A stretch of 64,000 nt of DNA from Clostridiales bacterium (GTDB lineage: Bacteria; Bacillota; Clostridia; Saccharofermentanales; Saccharofermentanaceae): assembly GCA_017615325.1 (NCBI GenBank), contig JAGAAI010000085.1:1-64000 (forward strand), written 5' to 3'. The position numbers and the translations under genes are program-made. Shown here one piece after another: positions 25,684-35,003 of the stretch (its first letter is position 1; each line of letters starts with the position of its first letter). The notes under the pieces are model-generated. The model did not search any database. It saw nothing but the letters and a program-made list of their open reading frames with translations, and had not been told where the DNA came from.

Positions 25684-27168
25684 TTATTCCTCTGTAACTT
25701 CCGGTGCGGCTGTGTTGTTCTTTGCTTTTAACATGCCCGTGCCTGCGAGCCTTGTTCCTGCGAAGCTTCCGATGACGCTGGACAGGTCGATCCCTAAGCT
25801 GTCGCCAATACCGTCGATCGTCTGCTTGAATGACTTTGTGATGTCCTCTGTCATCTTAGCTGTGTTGCCTTCACCATACATGGTGATGGAGTCGATATTT
25901 GCGAGAGGCTTTGCTATGGACTCGGCTACCAGAGGGTACATCTTGCAGAGCATCTCGATGATGGCTGCTTCGCCGTACTTCTGCATAGCTTCAGCTTTCT
26001 TGTCGATACCGGCTGCCTCAGCCTCTGCCTTTGCCCTGATGGCGTCAGCTTCAGCTTCACCTCTTGCACGGATACCTTCAGCTTCTCTCTGCATTGCGAT
26101 CATGTCAGCTTCTGCCTGGAGCTTCTTAGCTTCTGCCTGCTGAGCGATCTCGAACTTCTTAGCTTCGGCTTCCTTCTGTCTCTTATAGAGCTCGACGTCT
26201 GCCATCTGCTGCTGACGATACTTCTCGGCATCTGCCTGCTTCTTGATCTCGGCATCGAGAGCCTGCTCACGAACCTGAGCTTCCTTCATCTTGAGCTCGA
26301 TAGCCTTCTCCTGCTTAGCGATGTCAGCCTCGGTATCAGCAACCTCGATCGACTTACGCTGTGCCTGCTCCTGGATCCTGTATGCAGCATCTGCTTCAGC
26401 CTTCTTGGAATCCTGGATGACCTGGAGTTCACTCTTCTTGATAGCAAGATCGTTCTGCTTGATAGCGATCTCCGTGTCAGCTGCGACTCTTGCATCGTTT
26501 GCTTCCTTTGCTGCCTCAGCCTGAGCTATTGCAACGTCTCTTTCAGCATTTGCCTTTGCGATGGAAGCGTTCTTCTGGATCGCTGCCATGTTGTCCTGAC
26601 CCAAAGCATTGATAAGATCGTTCTTATCTTCAACATGCTGGATGTTGCAGGAGATGATCTGGATACCAAGGTTGTTCATGTCAACCTGAGCCTTTTCCTG
26701 AACCTGGTCACCGAATGACTTTCTGTCGTTGCAGAGCTCCTTCAATGTGATGGTTCCGATGATCTCACGCATGTTACCCTGTAAGGAGTCAACAAGCTGC
26801 TGGTTGATCTGCTGGCTGTTCATGTTAAGGAAGTTCTTCATTGCCAGCTTGATACCTTCGTCATCTGTCCTGATCTGGACCTTGGCTACTGCGTCGATGT
26901 TAACACCGATGAAGTCTGCTGTAGGAACGAAGTCTCCGGTCTTGATGTCGATAGACAGCTGCTCGATGAGGAGCTCGTCACGTCTCTCAAGGAAGGGAAG
27001 CTTCAATCCTGCTTTACCGATCAGGATCTTCGGTTTTCTCTTAAGACCGGTGATGATGTAAGCCTTGTTCGGCGGTGCCTTTACGTAGCTTGTTGCAATG
27101 ATTATGATCACGAAGATCACTGCAACCACGATTCCTGCGATTAGTATTAAATTGATGTTTGTCGGCAT
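25684..27168 (-). CDS. floT: flotillin (SPFH domain) membrane scaffold protein
   Basis: A 494-residue protein. A single N-terminal hydrophobic helix (ILIAGIVVAVIFVIIIIATSYV) precedes the SPFH domain (about 30-200, KAYIITGLKRKPKILIGKAGLKLPFLERRDELLIEQLSIDI). A long Ala/Glu/Lys-rich coiled coil with repeated AEA units occupies about 210-400, as in YuaG/FloT. Flotillins organise ordered membrane microdomains and oligomerise through the coiled coil. The NfeD-like partner that often precedes flotillin genes is not seen here. The ATG follows AAAGGAGGGC. The gene appears monocistronic. Confidence 0.93.
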   Translation of the reverse strand: MPTNINLILIAGIVVAVIFVIIIIATSYVKAPPNKAYIITGLKRKPKILIGKAGLKLPFLERRDELLIEQLSIDIKTGDFVPTADFIGVNIDAVAKVQIRTDDEGIKLAMKNFLNMNSQQINQQLVDSLQGNMREIIGTITLKELCNDRKSFGDQVQEKAQVDMNNLGIQIISCNIQHVEDKNDLINALGQDNMAAIQKNASIAKANAERDVAIAQAEAAKEANDARVAADTEIAIKQNDLAIKKSELQVIQDSKKAEADAAYRIQEQAQRKSIEVADTEADIAKQEKAIELKMKEAQVREQALDAEIKKQADAEKYRQQQMADVELYKRQKEAEAKKFEIAQQAEAKKLQAEADMIAMQREAEGIRARGEAEADAIRAKAEAEAAGIDKKAEAMQKYGEAAIIEMLCKMYPLVAESIAKPLANIDSITMYGEGNTAKMTEDITKSFKQTIDGIGDSLGIDLSSVIGSFAGTRLAGTGMLKAKNNTAAPEVTEE

Positions 27169-27458
27169 TTTCTTGCCCTCCTTTCAACCCTCTGAGATAA
27201 TTATATATGTTCCCCGCCCCCAATCAAGAAAAATCGTATCCTTCAATTGCCGAATTCACAGGTTGAATAATCCCATAAATCCGGCCGGATATTCCCTATG
27301 TCAAAAATGCACAAATCCAATGAATTCGGGGCTTTGGGACACATTATGATATGATTATATTACATATATATATATATGGACTCAACTGTTTTTAGGGAGT
27401 AAGATATACCGGGGATCAGATAGAGGTCCTTTTCGAAAACTTATTTGGGGGTATAAGT

Positions 27459-28634
27459 ATGAAAGATCTTAAAAAGATAATAACTTCATTATTGGTGTTT
27501 TCGATCGTGGCCTTCCCGGGCTGCAGGATCGTGACAGAACCGGAAGTGACAACCGAAAGTTCTGTGGTTACAGCTACAGAGAGCAGCGAAGAGATCACTA
27601 CGACTACGACTGCGGAAACAACTACTGAAGCAACAACGACCGAGACAACTGCCGAAGCAACAACTACAACCGAAGAGACGACGGAAAGCTCCGCCAAAGA
27701 TACCGCTACCGGCTTTGAGCCTTTGGTAAGCAAGAACCTTCCTTCTGACGGGATTCCTGACAGGACTGATCTTAAGGATAATGATCTCTATTATGCTTTC
27801 ATGACAAAGATAGACGAGATCGAAAGAGATTATCCCGGAACTACATACGGGTTTGTTCAGGAATATGTGAAAGAAATCGACGGTCTGTGCTGGGCACTCG
27901 TTACCAGCAATGCCGAGTACGGCAAGGGTTGCTACTGTGCAGACGGAAGCACTACGATGGACTTTAAGTCCCGTACTATAGTTCCGGAAAAGATGCTCGA
28001 CTATGAGACGGTAAGGAGCCTGCCGTTGATCCTTGAGATCACCGAGGGTGACTTCAAGATCGAATCCAATGTTCCTGACGGTTATTATTTCGGCGATGAT
28101 ATCGCTTACACTAAAGACGGAAAGTATCTTCTATTCCGCTATGGTAAGGCTTGCTATATCAAGAAGGAAGATGCCGAGAAACTGAAGGCCGGGGATCGGG
28201 TTGCTTTCGAAGGGTCAGGAGAGACTTTTATGGTCGACGAGGGCACGAGCGGAGTTGATGCGACTTTCGATGAGGATAGCTACTGGCTGGATGAGATATA
28301 TCTTCCTGATGATATGAAGGGTTCTTATTACATGCTTTCCTCAGCCAGCGATAATCCTGTATACGGCAATATAAAGATCGCTCTCCTGCCGATCCCTGAG
28401 GATGTTAAGATGTCTGACACCTTTAAGTTCCTCTATGGGGATTCGATCGAAGAATATTCCAAGAATTACAAAAAAACGGGCAATGCTTTCCTTGATTCAG
28501 ACTACTATATCGGCAACACTTTCTGCAATGAATTCGCAAGTGAGAGCAACGGGTATGTAAGCGGCGGGGCATTCTTATACCCTATTATCATCAAGGACGG
28601 AAAGATAGCAGAAATCAACTTTGAGTGGAGGTAG
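27459..28634 (+). CDS. lipoprotein with Thr/Glu-rich stalk
   Basis: A 391-residue predicted lipoprotein. The signal ends FPGC, with lipidated Cys at about 22. Residues 28-82 are a nearly pure Thr/Glu/Ala/Ser stalk made of TTTEAT- and TTEETT-like units that would lift the domain through the cell wall. The remaining 300 residues are acidic with many aromatic residues and no motif I recognise. The ATG follows TTGGGGG. It seems to be a single gene; an AT-rich promoter region with a TATATATATATAT tract at about 27364-27376 lies upstream. Confidence 0.75.
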   Translation: MKDLKKIITSLLVFSIVAFPGCRIVTEPEVTTESSVVTATESSEEITTTTTAETTTEATTTETTAEATTTTEETTESSAKDTATGFEPLVSKNLPSDGIPDRTDLKDNDLYYAFMTKIDEIERDYPGTTYGFVQEYVKEIDGLCWALVTSNAEYGKGCYCADGSTTMDFKSRTIVPEKMLDYETVRSLPLILEITEGDFKIESNVPDGYYFGDDIAYTKDGKYLLFRYGKACYIKKEDAEKLKAGDRVAFEGSGETFMVDEGTSGVDATFDEDSYWLDEIYLPDDMKGSYYMLSSASDNPVYGNIKIALLPIPEDVKMSDTFKFLYGDSIEEYSKNYKKTGNAFLDSDYYIGNTFCNEFASESNGYVSGGAFLYPIIIKDGKIAEINFEWR

Positions 28635-28706
28635 ATTGTCGTAGTATAATGTAGTTAATCACATATCCCTTAACTATTTGGGGTATCCGGTCAGGAGGTG
28701 ATCCTT

Positions 28707-29312
28707 ATGTCTAAGAAGATCATTACTATATCAAGACAGTTCTGTTCCGGCGGAAGAACCATCGCCAAGGAACTTGCCAAGAGATTGGAATACGATTACT
28801 ACGACAAAGAGATTATAGAATCCGTTGCCGAGAAAACGGGATTCTCCAAGCAGTTTATTGCAGAGAAGGGTGAGAGGTCTCCCGGGAGGACGATCTTCTC
28901 CTATGGTTTTGATTCCGGTTCCATGATGCCCGGTGTGATGTACGGTATGTCTGCCAACGACTATATCTGGTCTGAGCAGAGCAAGTTCATAAGACAGATC
29001 GCCGAATCAGGCAAGCCCTGTATTATCGTTGGAAGGAGTGCCGACTTTATCCTGAGGGAATACGACGGTGTCTTTAATGCATTCATCTGTGCCGATCTGG
29101 AATTCCGCAAGAAGAGACTTGTTGAACTATACGGAGAGACTGACGTTAAGCCCGAGAAGAGGATCCTCGACAAGGATAAGAGGCGCGCTTTGAACCACAA
29201 GTTCTTCACTGATCTTGAGTGGGGGTATGCGCCCAACTATGACATCTGTCTTAACAGCGGAGTCCTGGGAGTCGACAAGTGTGTTGACATCCTGGAAGAA
29301 CTGGTAAGATAG
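28707..29312 (+). CDS. cytidylate kinase-like family protein
   Basis: A 201-residue P-loop protein of the cytidylate_kin2 (AAA_33-like) family. The N terminus reads KKIITISRQFCSGGRTIAKELAKRLEYDYYDKEII, a P-loop variant with SGG. Later segments CIIVGRSADFILRE and ICADLEFRKKRLVE match the family. The phosphate-acceptor substrate is unproven. ATG 28707 is chosen because the sequence AGGAGGTGATC, fully complementary to the 16S rRNA 3' tail, lies directly upstream; an in-frame GTG at 28698 is part of that site. Confidence 0.88.
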   Translation: MSKKIITISRQFCSGGRTIAKELAKRLEYDYYDKEIIESVAEKTGFSKQFIAEKGERSPGRTIFSYGFDSGSMMPGVMYGMSANDYIWSEQSKFIRQIAESGKPCIIVGRSADFILREYDGVFNAFICADLEFRKKRLVELYGETDVKPEKRILDKDKRRALNHKFFTDLEWGYAPNYDICLNSGVLGVDKCVDILEELVR

Positions 29313-29330
29313 AAGAAGCAAAAATAGATA

Positions 29331-29364
29331 AGGGGATGTCTTTTCATTAAGACATCCCCTTTTA
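29331..29364. terminator. bidirectional terminator between the kinase-like gene and glnA
   Basis: A 13-bp perfect stem, 29331-29343 with 29350-29362, and a 6-nt loop are flanked by TTTT on the plus side and an A-rich tract that reads as T on the minus side. It serves both convergent genes. Confidence 0.92.
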
Positions 29365-29380
29365 AAATGCTTATTTAAGA

Positions 29381-30811
29381 TCAGAGATCGTAGTACATTG
29401 AGAACTCAGCCGGATGCGGGATCTTGCTAAGTTCAGCATTGGTCTTCTTGAGGCGTGCCGTGAGCTGGTTAAGGAGTCTTTCAGGGAAGACACCGCCCTT
29501 TGTGAGGTAATCGTGATCTGCTTCAAGAGCTTCGATCGCTTCTTCGAGGGAGGAAGGAAGACCTTCGATCTTGGACTTCTCTTCTTCGGACAGGTCGAAG
29601 AGGTTGAAGTCGTAAGGACCCCAGCCCTTCTCGTGCGGATCGATCTTGTTTGCGATACCGTCGAGACCTGCCATAAGGATGGCTGCATATGCATAGTAAG
29701 GATTGCATGTAGCATCAGGGTTACGGAGCTCGAATCTCTTTGTGTCGGGAGTCTTCGCATAAGCGGGGATCCTGACGACAGCAGAGCGGTTAGCCATTGC
29801 ATAGCCGATGGTGACGGGAGCTTCAAATCCGGGAACGAGCCTCTTGTAGGAGTTCGTGGAAGGATTGGTTATCGCGCAAAGAGATCTTGCGTGAGTCAGG
29901 AGACCGCCAATGAACCAGAGTGCTTCGTCAGATAACTGGCCGTAGTTATCGGGATCGTAGAATACGGGCTGGCCGTCTTTTGTCAGGAGCATGTGAACAT
30001 GCATTCCGTTGCCTGCTTCGCCTGCAAGGGGCTTAGGCATGAGGGTCGCTGTCCTGCCGTCCAGAACGGCTTCGTTCTTGATTACGTATTTTGCTGCCAT
30101 TGTATCGTCAGCGAGCTTTAACATCTCGCCCAATTCGACTTCGATCTCGTTCTGGCCGCAGCCACCGACTTCGGGATGGTGGTACTTTACGTTGATGCCC
30201 CAGTCAGCCATTGCAAGACACATGCGGGATCTTAGGTCGTTACATATATCCATAGGGAGCGATGCATGGTATCCGGCGCCCTTGAAGATCTGATAACCGA
30301 AGTTGTTGTCTTCGGAATTGGATGCCCAGTGAGCCTGTCTCGAGAAGATGTTTACGGACAGGTTCTCGGATGTGACTTCGTATCCGATCTCATCGAAAAT
30401 GTAGAACTCATATTCTGGTCCTATGATCATGGTGTCGGCGATGCCTGTCTCCTTCATGTATTCGAGAGCGCGCTTGGCGACGTTCCTCGGATACTGGTCG
30501 AAAGGTTTGTTCTCCGGGATCTCGATGACCTTAACATCACCGATCATGGACAGCATGGGGATCTCCGCATACTTGTCGATGACAGCCGAATCCAACACGG
30601 GAACAAATACCATATCGGAATTCTCAACAGGCGCATAGCCGTAATTTGATCCGTCGAATCCAATACCTGCCGTCATCGTCTTCTCTGAAAGTCTGTCTGC
30701 GGGGATGGATAAATGTCTCCATCTGCCGTCGATGTCGGTCAGCTTGAAATCGATCATCTCAATGCCGTTATCCTTGATCATGGCAAGGATATCCTCCAGG
30801 GTTCTACTCAT
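29381..30811 (-). CDS. glnA: type I glutamine synthetase
   Basis: A 476-residue GSI enzyme forming glutamine from glutamate, ammonia and ATP. It has the N-terminal beta-grasp (MIDFKLTDIDGRWRHLSIPA) and MTAGIGFDGSNYG. Metal and substrate motifs are IIGPEYEFYIFD, VGGCGQNEIEVE, NGMHVHMLL, NPSTNSYKRLVPGFEAPVTIGYAMANRSA and RFELRNPDATCNPYYAYAAILMAG. The C terminus is HPAEFSMYYDL. The length and the NLxDL segment resemble the GSI-beta form, but the position adenylylated on Tyr in enteric enzymes is Phe here (F405, NLFDL), so this control cannot operate. No glnR lies beside it. It appears monocistronic, with a TATAAT at 30864-30869 upstream on its strand. Confidence 0.95.
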   Translation of the reverse strand: MSRTLEDILAMIKDNGIEMIDFKLTDIDGRWRHLSIPADRLSEKTMTAGIGFDGSNYGYAPVENSDMVFVPVLDSAVIDKYAEIPMLSMIGDVKVIEIPENKPFDQYPRNVAKRALEYMKETGIADTMIIGPEYEFYIFDEIGYEVTSENLSVNIFSRQAHWASNSEDNNFGYQIFKGAGYHASLPMDICNDLRSRMCLAMADWGINVKYHHPEVGGCGQNEIEVELGEMLKLADDTMAAKYVIKNEAVLDGRTATLMPKPLAGEAGNGMHVHMLLTKDGQPVFYDPDNYGQLSDEALWFIGGLLTHARSLCAITNPSTNSYKRLVPGFEAPVTIGYAMANRSAVVRIPAYAKTPDTKRFELRNPDATCNPYYAYAAILMAGLDGIANKIDPHEKGWGPYDFNLFDLSEEEKSKIEGLPSSLEEAIEALEADHDYLTKGGVFPERLLNQLTARLKKTNAELSKIPHPAEFSMYYDL

Positions 30812-30978
30812 AATTTACCGCCTTTCCGATGGCGTGAGCATCGCCACCGATATTCTGTTTTAAATTATAAACTAAGAGGTGTCTGATCTTTTATCCGCCT
30901 ATATAACAAACATCTCGCCAGTCTTTCTTGCAAGTTGTATAATCATTAATCGTTATTGACGAGGAGGTATGGTTTTAT

Positions 30979-31647
30979 ATGAGTAAATTACACGAGAACA
31001 CAAATGCAAGACTTATCTACCGCGTGGTCCTTACAGCCGTTGCAATTGGAGCACTGGTCTTTTCATTCTTGGGGAACAAACCCATCATGCTCTATTTTAC
31101 GAACTGGTCAGTCTGGTTTGCTGTTGCCATGACTTTTATAACTTTCATAGGGACTTTGATGTCCAGGTTTAAAGGCGATGATTCCCTGCTGGATAACAAG
31201 GCGGTCCTTCTTCTGAAGTTCTGTGCAGCTGTCATGATTTTTGCGACATTCGTGGTATCGTCCTTCGTGTTGCCCGAGAAACTCTGGACAGGGTCTTTCT
31301 GGACACCGGGCGGAACATTCAAGCATTTCCTTCTGCCGGTTCTCTTCATCGCAGACGGCATCCTTTGCGACAAGAGAAACTCCTATAAAATTTATTTTGT
31401 CTTTGCGGCGCTGGCAGCTCCCATCATCTACTGGACCGCTGTTATAACGAGATTCTTATCCTACAGGAATTCCATAGGCGGAGCGATCCCCGAGGATCAG
31501 TGGAGTCAGTACTATCCTTATGGCTTCACCAACATCGATAACGGACACACACTGACCTTCCTCATTGCTCTTCTTGCAGGGATCGCAGTCGGCCTTCTTA
31601 TCACGGGATTTGTCCTCTTCCTTCTTAACCGCAAAAAGCAGAAATAA
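30979..31647 (+). CDS. Pr6Pr family integral membrane protein
   Basis: A 222-residue protein with six predicted transmembrane helices and a basic C-terminal tail (NRKKQK). Conserved features are YFTNWSVWFAVAMTFITF near the second helix, GGTFKHFLLPVLFIADGILCD, and YPYGFTNIDNGHT. These fit the Pr6Pr / FAR-17a-AIG1-like group of membrane proteins; some eukaryotic relatives hydrolyse hydroxy fatty acid esters, but the bacterial role is unknown. The ATG follows GAGGAGG at 10 nt, and a TATAAT lies at 30938-30943. Confidence 0.8.
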   Translation: MSKLHENTNARLIYRVVLTAVAIGALVFSFLGNKPIMLYFTNWSVWFAVAMTFITFIGTLMSRFKGDDSLLDNKAVLLLKFCAAVMIFATFVVSSFVLPEKLWTGSFWTPGGTFKHFLLPVLFIADGILCDKRNSYKIYFVFAALAAPIIYWTAVITRFLSYRNSIGGAIPEDQWSQYYPYGFTNIDNGHTLTFLIALLAGIAVGLLITGFVLFLLNRKKQK

Positions 31648-31675
31648 GATTTCTTATCGGATAAAAAGACCTTGG

Positions 31676-31708
31676 CAAGCGGATTACATGAACTATGTAA
31701 TTCGCTTG
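31676..31708 (+). terminator. inverted repeat after the Pr6Pr gene
   Basis: Fourteen bases at 31676-31689 pair with 31695-31708 with one G-U wobble around a 5-nt loop. A T-rich stretch (TAATTATTTGT) follows. It is probably an intrinsic terminator. Confidence 0.65.
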
Positions 31709-31792
31709 TAATTATTTGTAACATTATCGTCGTTGATATTTGGATTTTGCCTCCTAAAATAGTTAGTATCTCCACAGAATAAGGGTGCAAAT

Positions 31793-32812
31793 ATGAAAAG
31801 GCTCAAAGGCAGTGTTGTCAGCGCATTGGCGATCATTTTGGTCCTCTTGTCAGGGATCGGTGCCATCGTGATAAAAAAGGGTGTAGACAGTGCCCGTAAA
31901 GATGCCACGCCTTCATCGGATTCGGGTGTTCTCATAACCTCGAACAGTTCATCTCTGACGACAGCAACCAAGGAGACATCTTTAAGTTCCTCTTCCGACA
32001 GTTCTTCATACGGCTGGCAGATAAGAGACGGAAAAAACGTCTTCATAGGAAGCGACGGAAATGTCGTGACGGACGGAATCGGTGAAAATGACGGCAAGCA
32101 GTATCTTATCAAGGACGGCAAACCCGCAGGCGAAGGACGGCAGCTGATAGACAATAATATCTACTATCTGGCTGAAGACGGCCTCATCACAAGGGCTGTA
32201 TACGGTGACAAGCCCATGGTCGCCCTGACTTTCGATGACGGGCCATCAAAATACACTGAGAAGATCCTGGATGTGTTTAACGAATATAATCAGAAGGCGA
32301 CTTTCTTCATTAACGGCGAAGATGTAGACGACCACAAGAATGCCATTATCCGTGAATATAACGAGGGCTTCCTTATCGGGAACCACACCCAGAACCATAA
32401 GGTCTTAACGAAGCTTTCCAAAAAGGACATTAATGAACAGTTAGACTTAACGGACGATATCGTCTATGATCTTGTCGGGACAAGGACAAAGTACCTAAGG
32501 CCCCCGGGAGGTTCTGTTGACGAGAAAGTCAAGTCGACTGTTAATAAGCCCATAATCAACTGGTCTGTCGACACGAAAGACTGGTCTCACGACAATGCCG
32601 GCAAGACTTTAAGGGAAGTAAAAAAGAGCACGAAAGACGGATCCATCGTGCTCATGCATGACAGGATGAAATCAACGGCTGAAGCCGTCAAAGAAATAGT
32701 TCCCGAGCTCATCGGCCGCGGATATCAGCTCGTCACAATAGAGGAGATATCGCTTCTCCGTGGCGGGACAGAGCCCGGTCAGGTATATTTCAGTTTCCCT
32801 CCGGCTAAATAG
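31793..32812 (+). CDS. membrane-anchored polysaccharide deacetylase
   Basis: A 339-residue surface enzyme. An N-terminal helix (about 8-27) is an uncleaved anchor or signal. A Ser/Thr-rich spacer follows (about 40-72), then about 65 residues resembling cell-wall-binding repeats (WQIRDGKNVFIGSDGNVVTDG, QYLIKDGKPAGEG). The NodB deacetylase domain occupies about 142-325 with TFDDGP (about 146-151), metal-binding NHTQNH (about 197-202), RPPGG, INWSVDTKDW and LMHD. All catalytic motifs are intact. It would remove N-acetyl groups from peptidoglycan or another wall polysaccharide, which protects against lysozyme. It is convergent with the rubredoxin gene. Confidence 0.92.
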   Translation: MKRLKGSVVSALAIILVLLSGIGAIVIKKGVDSARKDATPSSDSGVLITSNSSSLTTATKETSLSSSSDSSSYGWQIRDGKNVFIGSDGNVVTDGIGENDGKQYLIKDGKPAGEGRQLIDNNIYYLAEDGLITRAVYGDKPMVALTFDDGPSKYTEKILDVFNEYNQKATFFINGEDVDDHKNAIIREYNEGFLIGNHTQNHKVLTKLSKKDINEQLDLTDDIVYDLVGTRTKYLRPPGGSVDEKVKSTVNKPIINWSVDTKDWSHDNAGKTLREVKKSTKDGSIVLMHDRMKSTAEAVKEIVPELIGRGYQLVTIEEISLLRGGTEPGQVYFSFPPAK

Positions 32813-32821
32813 AAGTCAGGA

Positions 32822-32983
32822 TCAGGCTTCGGGTGCGAAGCTGTCCTTGCCTACGCCGCAGATGGGGCAGACCCAATCCTCAGGGATATCTTCGAATGCT
32901 GTTCCGGGTGCGATGCCGCTGTCGGGATCGCCTGCCTCAGGGTCATAAACATAACCGCAGATCTGACATACGTACTTTTGCAT
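32822..32983 (-). CDS. rubredoxin
   Basis: A 53-residue rubredoxin encoded on the minus strand. Two CxxCG knuckles, [15 protein letters not shown] and [11 protein letters not shown], ligate one iron; the usual [17 protein letters not shown] segment lies between them. It acts as a small cytosolic one-electron carrier, often in oxygen or peroxide detoxification in anaerobes. The ATG at 32983 follows AAGGAGGATT. It ends 9 bp from the stop of the convergent deacetylase gene. Confidence 0.95.
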   Translation of the reverse strand: MQKYVCQICGYVYDPEAGDPDSGIAPGTAFEDIPEDWVCPICGVGKDSFAPEA

Positions 32984-33126
32984 GGTCTAATCCTCCTTAC
33001 GAATCAAGGCTTATACACCAAGTTTACTATTAAAGCGCGGGCAAGTCGATAAGCTTATTTTCTTGTTGAGTTATTCTAATAAAAGTAATAAAATTTTTGT
33101 ACAGACTATATTTAACGGGGATCTTA

Positions 33127-33783
33127 ATGACCGACGAACTCAAAGACATAGTTTATGCTGATCTTTTCAGATATACGGGCAACACCCGCAGGTACAAGAA
33201 TATCTATGCCTGCTATCTTGAAGAGCGCATGTCGAGCCCCGAGTTCAGTTATATCAGCACCATGAGGCGAACCAGATACTACTTTGATCAGATCGCCAAG
33301 CACGACGGCTTCATTAAGAAACTCTATAAGCTCAAGTTCCGCTTCATGAACTTCAGGCTTGACAGGCTGTCGCGCAAGTATCATTTCCAGATCCCCTACG
33401 ACACGGATATCGGCAAGGGCTTCTATCTTGCCCACTTCGGCAGGGTCATCATCCACCCGAAGAGCGTCATCGGCCACAACGTCAATGTATCAACGGGAGT
33501 CGTTATCGGAACCCAGTTCAGGGGCAAGCGCAAGGGGTCTCCGCACATAGGCAACTATGTCTGGATCGGCGCGAATGCCATAATAGTCGGCAATATCAAT
33601 ATCGGCAACAATGTACTTATCGCTCCGGGCGCTTATGTCAACTTTGACGTTCCGGACGGATCAATAGTTATAGGGAACCCGGGTCTCATCAGAAGATCTC
33701 CGGGAGCAACTCTCAATTACATCAACAACACCATCCTCTTCGACGAGTACAACGTTCGCTCGGACGGAGTAAGGCAATGGTGA
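33127..33783 (+). CDS. serine O-acetyltransferase-like hexapeptide transferase
   Basis: A 218-residue protein. An N-terminal helical part (about 1-85) is followed by a left-handed beta-helix: IPYDTDIGKGFYLAHFGRVIIHPKSVIGHNVNVSTGVVIGTQFRGKRKGSPHIGNYVWIGANAIIVGNINIGNNVLIAPGAYVNFDVPDGSIVIGNPG. This matches the CysE-like/WcaB-like serine acetyltransferase branch, which includes polysaccharide-biosynthesis acetyltransferases. The acceptor is not certain, as no cysK lies nearby. ATG 33127 is chosen because GGGG and the N terminus of the family fit; an ATG at 33097 would add ten hydrophobic residues. Its stop overlaps the next gene by 7 bp. Confidence 0.82.
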   Translation: MTDELKDIVYADLFRYTGNTRRYKNIYACYLEERMSSPEFSYISTMRRTRYYFDQIAKHDGFIKKLYKLKFRFMNFRLDRLSRKYHFQIPYDTDIGKGFYLAHFGRVIIHPKSVIGHNVNVSTGVVIGTQFRGKRKGSPHIGNYVWIGANAIIVGNINIGNNVLIAPGAYVNFDVPDGSIVIGNPGLIRRSPGATLNYINNTILFDEYNVRSDGVRQW

Positions 33784-35003
33784 CGGGAAGAGAATTCAGG
33801 ATCAGGACACGCGAAAAGTTTATAAGCCTCCTTCCGGAGTCTTCTGTTTGCGTGATCTTCTCAGGCAGCCCCAAGCAGGTTACGAGCGATGATGAATACC
33901 GGTTCTTTGCAGATCTGAATTTCCGCTATCTGACAGGACTCGACCGTGAAGACATGATCTATGTTGTCCGCAAAAAAGAGGGGCTTGCCCAGGAGATGAT
34001 CTTTGCGCCTGAGAAAGACTCATTGCAGGAGCGCTGGCACGGCAAGAGACTGTCAGACGATGAGATAAGAGATATAACAGGGATAGATAAGGTCATGGCA
34101 TATGACGACTTCAAGGCCTGGCTCGTCGATACGATGTCTGAAGACGGGATAAAGATAGTTACGGATCTTACATCCGTCGCTCCCGAAAAAGGATCTTTGG
34201 GTGAGGGTGTCGAAGATATATCCCGTATCTTAACCGACATGAGGATCATTAAGGACCCCTATGAGATATCCTGCATAAAGGAAGCTGCCCGCATTACGGA
34301 AGAGGCGGTTGATTCTCTTAAAGACTATATAAAAGAGGGCATGACCGAGTACGAGCTTGCCATGCGTCTCGATTATGAACTCGCAAGAAGGAGCTGCCCC
34401 ATATTCTCTTTTGCTACTATCGTAGCCTGCAATGAAAACTCCTTCTATCTTCACCACAGCAGGGCCGACCGGGATGTGAAAGTCACTAAGGGCGGCTATA
34501 TCCAGATAGACTGCGGCGCAAGGCATGAAGGCTACAGTGCGGATATATCCCGCGTAATATTTACGGGCGGGAATTCCCCGGATGAAGATAAATCCGATAA
34601 AAGGTATGTCCTGCATGGTATCATAAAAGAGTTAAGGAAAGAGGCTATGGACTTCATAAAGCCGGGAGTGACTTTTGCGGGGCTCAATGCCAGGATGCAC
34701 GAGATCACGGTAAAGCGCTTAACGGAATTGGAGCTTATAGCGGAAGACGAGGATCAGGCAAAAGCCGTAAAGAGATACTACTGGCACAACACATCCCACT
34801 TTCTGGGGCTTAATGTGCACGATGTGGGATCTAAGGACCTTATGTTTGAAGAAGGCATGACACTGGCAGTAGAACCCGGGATCTATATTCCCGAATGGAA
34901 GGTCGGCTTCAGGATCGAAGATGATGTTCTTGTAACCGGAGAAGGATGCTGTTATCTGTCATCAGGCAAGGATGATATCGGGGAGGGATATATTTGTATC
35001 TGA
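33777..35003 (+). CDS. pepP: Xaa-Pro aminopeptidase (M24 family)
   Basis: A 408-residue creatinase/aminopeptidase P enzyme. The N-terminal domain (about 1-150) includes DLNFRYLTGLDREDMIYVV. The C-terminal pita-bread domain carries the metal ligands: two Asp in QIDCGARHEGYSADISR, His in WHNTSHFLGLNVHD, and two Glu in AVEPGIYIPEWKVGFRIEDDV. It removes N-terminal residues preceding proline with two Mn or Co ions, in the cytosol. It overlaps the acetyltransferase upstream by 7 bp and the hydrolase downstream by 10 bp, forming one tightly packed operon. Confidence 0.93.
   Translation: MVTGREFRIRTREKFISLLPESSVCVIFSGSPKQVTSDDEYRFFADLNFRYLTGLDREDMIYVVRKKEGLAQEMIFAPEKDSLQERWHGKRLSDDEIRDITGIDKVMAYDDFKAWLVDTMSEDGIKIVTDLTSVAPEKGSLGEGVEDISRILTDMRIIKDPYEISCIKEAARITEEAVDSLKDYIKEGMTEYELAMRLDYELARRSCPIFSFATIVACNENSFYLHHSRADRDVKVTKGGYIQIDCGARHEGYSADISRVIFTGGNSPDEDKSDKRYVLHGIIKELRKEAMDFIKPGVTFAGLNARMHEITVKRLTELELIAEDEDQAKAVKRYYWHNTSHFLGLNVHDVGSKDLMFEEGMTLAVEPGIYIPEWKVGFRIEDDVLVTGEGCCYLSSGKDDIGEGYICI

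Noticed and set aside
27364..27376. TATATATATATAT tract as a microsatellite of interest
   Set aside because: A 13-bp dinucleotide run in an AT-rich promoter region is unremarkable and overlaps no reading frame.
27416..27733. Val/Ser-rich minus-strand frame of 105 codons
   Set aside because: It is the complement of the Thr/Glu repeat stalk of the lipoprotein at 27459-28634; the low complexity keeps the opposite frame open.
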